This document shows, piece by piece, positions 63,700-64,000 of a stretch of 64,000 nucleotides of DNA. The DNA comes from Phycisphaerae bacterium (lineage in GTDB: Bacteria; Planctomycetota; Phycisphaerae; Phycisphaerales; UBA1924): NCBI GenBank assembly GCA_022180725.1, contig BQMO01000023.1, forward strand, positions 80,545-144,544. The letters run 5' to 3'. Below the pieces are notes generated by a model, which ran no database searches, was not told where the DNA came from, and saw only the letters and a program-made list of their open reading frames with translations. The stretch's first letter is position 1, and every line of letters starts with the position of its first letter. A program made the translations under genes and the position numbers.

Positions 63700-63879
63700 G
63701 TGCCCACGACGCAGGCCACGCGGAAATCGAACGATTCGGTCGAGGCGCGGTACGCCGCCGTGTGCGATCGGATAGCGCAGGCAGCGCGAAAGGCGGGCCG
63801 CGCCCCGACCGACATTATCCTCGTTGCCGTCACCAAGACCGCCGACCCGGAGCAGATCCGGACGCTGCTGAGGCTCGGG
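63700..63879 (+). pseudogene. YggS-family PLP-binding protein, truncated by adapter sequence
   Basis: First ~60 residues of a PLP homeostasis protein (YggS/PROSC). The GTG start at 63700 leads into DSVEARYAAVCDRIAQAARK, DIILVAVTKTADPEQIRTLL and the expected start of LG; the PLP Lys is in AVTKT. Native sequence ends at 63879, where the adapter begins. The gene is probably intact in the organism; the break is an artefact of assembly, not a real pseudogene. Confidence 0.8.
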
Positions 63880-63937
63880 AGATCGGAAGAGCGTCGTGTA
63901 GGGAAAGAGTGTAGATCTCGGTGGTCGCCGTATCATT
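63880..63937. other. Illumina P5/TruSeq universal adapter contamination
   Basis: 58 bases matching the reverse complement of the Illumina universal adapter from AGATCGGAAGAGC to the end of GCCGTATCATT. In frames, it gives the familiar contamination peptides (IGRASCRERV, RSEERRVGKECRSRW, and on the other strand SPYTTLF-type). This is library sequence, not genome. Confidence 0.98.
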
Positions 63938-64000
63938 ACAAAACAAAATCCAAATTTGACCTACACATGACCCTGCTCTACGTCCCACTGCTCGCACACC
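63938..64000. other. Untrusted tail after the adapter
   Basis: 63 bases, AT-richer than the rest (first half contains ACAAAACAAAATCC), beyond the adapter. No gene is seen. It may be unrelated read sequence joined through the adapter. Confidence 0.7.

Noticed and set aside
63694..63936. 80-residue minus-strand protein at the right end
   Set aside because: Its first 19 residues are translated from the Illumina adapter.

Overview
The window is a GC-rich, densely coded bacterial stretch that most resembles the Planctomycetota, probably a flagellated member of the Phycisphaerae. That placement is an inference. It rests on the overall gene repertoire, exported proteins ending in a PSP-type variant of the PEP-CTERM signal, a dockerin-like protein, a long dual-VWA membrane protein and an NfeD/NfeD/FloA operon. 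I found no rRNA, tRNA, CRISPR array, prophage or insertion sequence. The last ~120 bases are not native genome: positions 63880-63937 are an exact reverse complement of the Illumina P5/TruSeq universal adapter, which cuts off a YggS-family gene.

Layout. 1-506: end of a methyltransferase. 740-14696: a co-directional flagellar block, flgF-flgG-flgA-flgH-flgI-rod-binding protein-flgN-flgK-flgL-fliW-csrA-flagellin-flagellin, covering distal rod, L and P rings, hook-filament junction, chaperone, the FliW/CsrA switch and two filament proteins. Three sites resembling sigma-54 promoters lie before flgF, flgI and flgL. Both flagellin Shine-Dalgarno sequences sit inside a perfect CsrA-type CANGGANG motif. 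14787-17503: a Xer recombinase and a TPR/GT41 glycosyltransferase, tail to tail. 17621-19599: mqnC (futalosine menaquinone pathway) overlapping a cytochrome c gene. 19780-28494: exported proteins, a glycerate kinase, three small membrane proteins, greA, a PhoX-like protein, a 3D-domain protein and htpX.

28498-34506: an ABC transporter of the MacB/FtsX type, gcvH, a TIM-barrel protein and cmk. 34522-44978: a dual-VWA protein, unknown proteins, fabI, nadC, a TlpA-like thioredoxin, a dockerin-like protein, sthA and a zinc-ribbon protein. 45221-52200: alaS, a Nudix hydrolase, and a membrane-organising operon of long NfeD, short NfeD and flotillin-like FloA. 52197-56594 (minus strand): prfB, which requires a programmed +1 frameshift at an unusual UAA stop, followed by an EEP phosphatase, a membrane protein, a TonB-like protein and an unknown protein. 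56719-63570: an STN-like exported protein, an ECF sigma factor with a putative anti-sigma partner, an M14 carboxypeptidase, a thioesterase, an acetyltransferase, dtd and a peroxiredoxin.

The best candidate for a coherent system of interest is the FliW-CsrA-flagellin module, with its matched CsrA-type sites at both flagellins and a GT41 enzyme nearby that could glycosylate flagellin. No clearly new defence or mobile system was seen.
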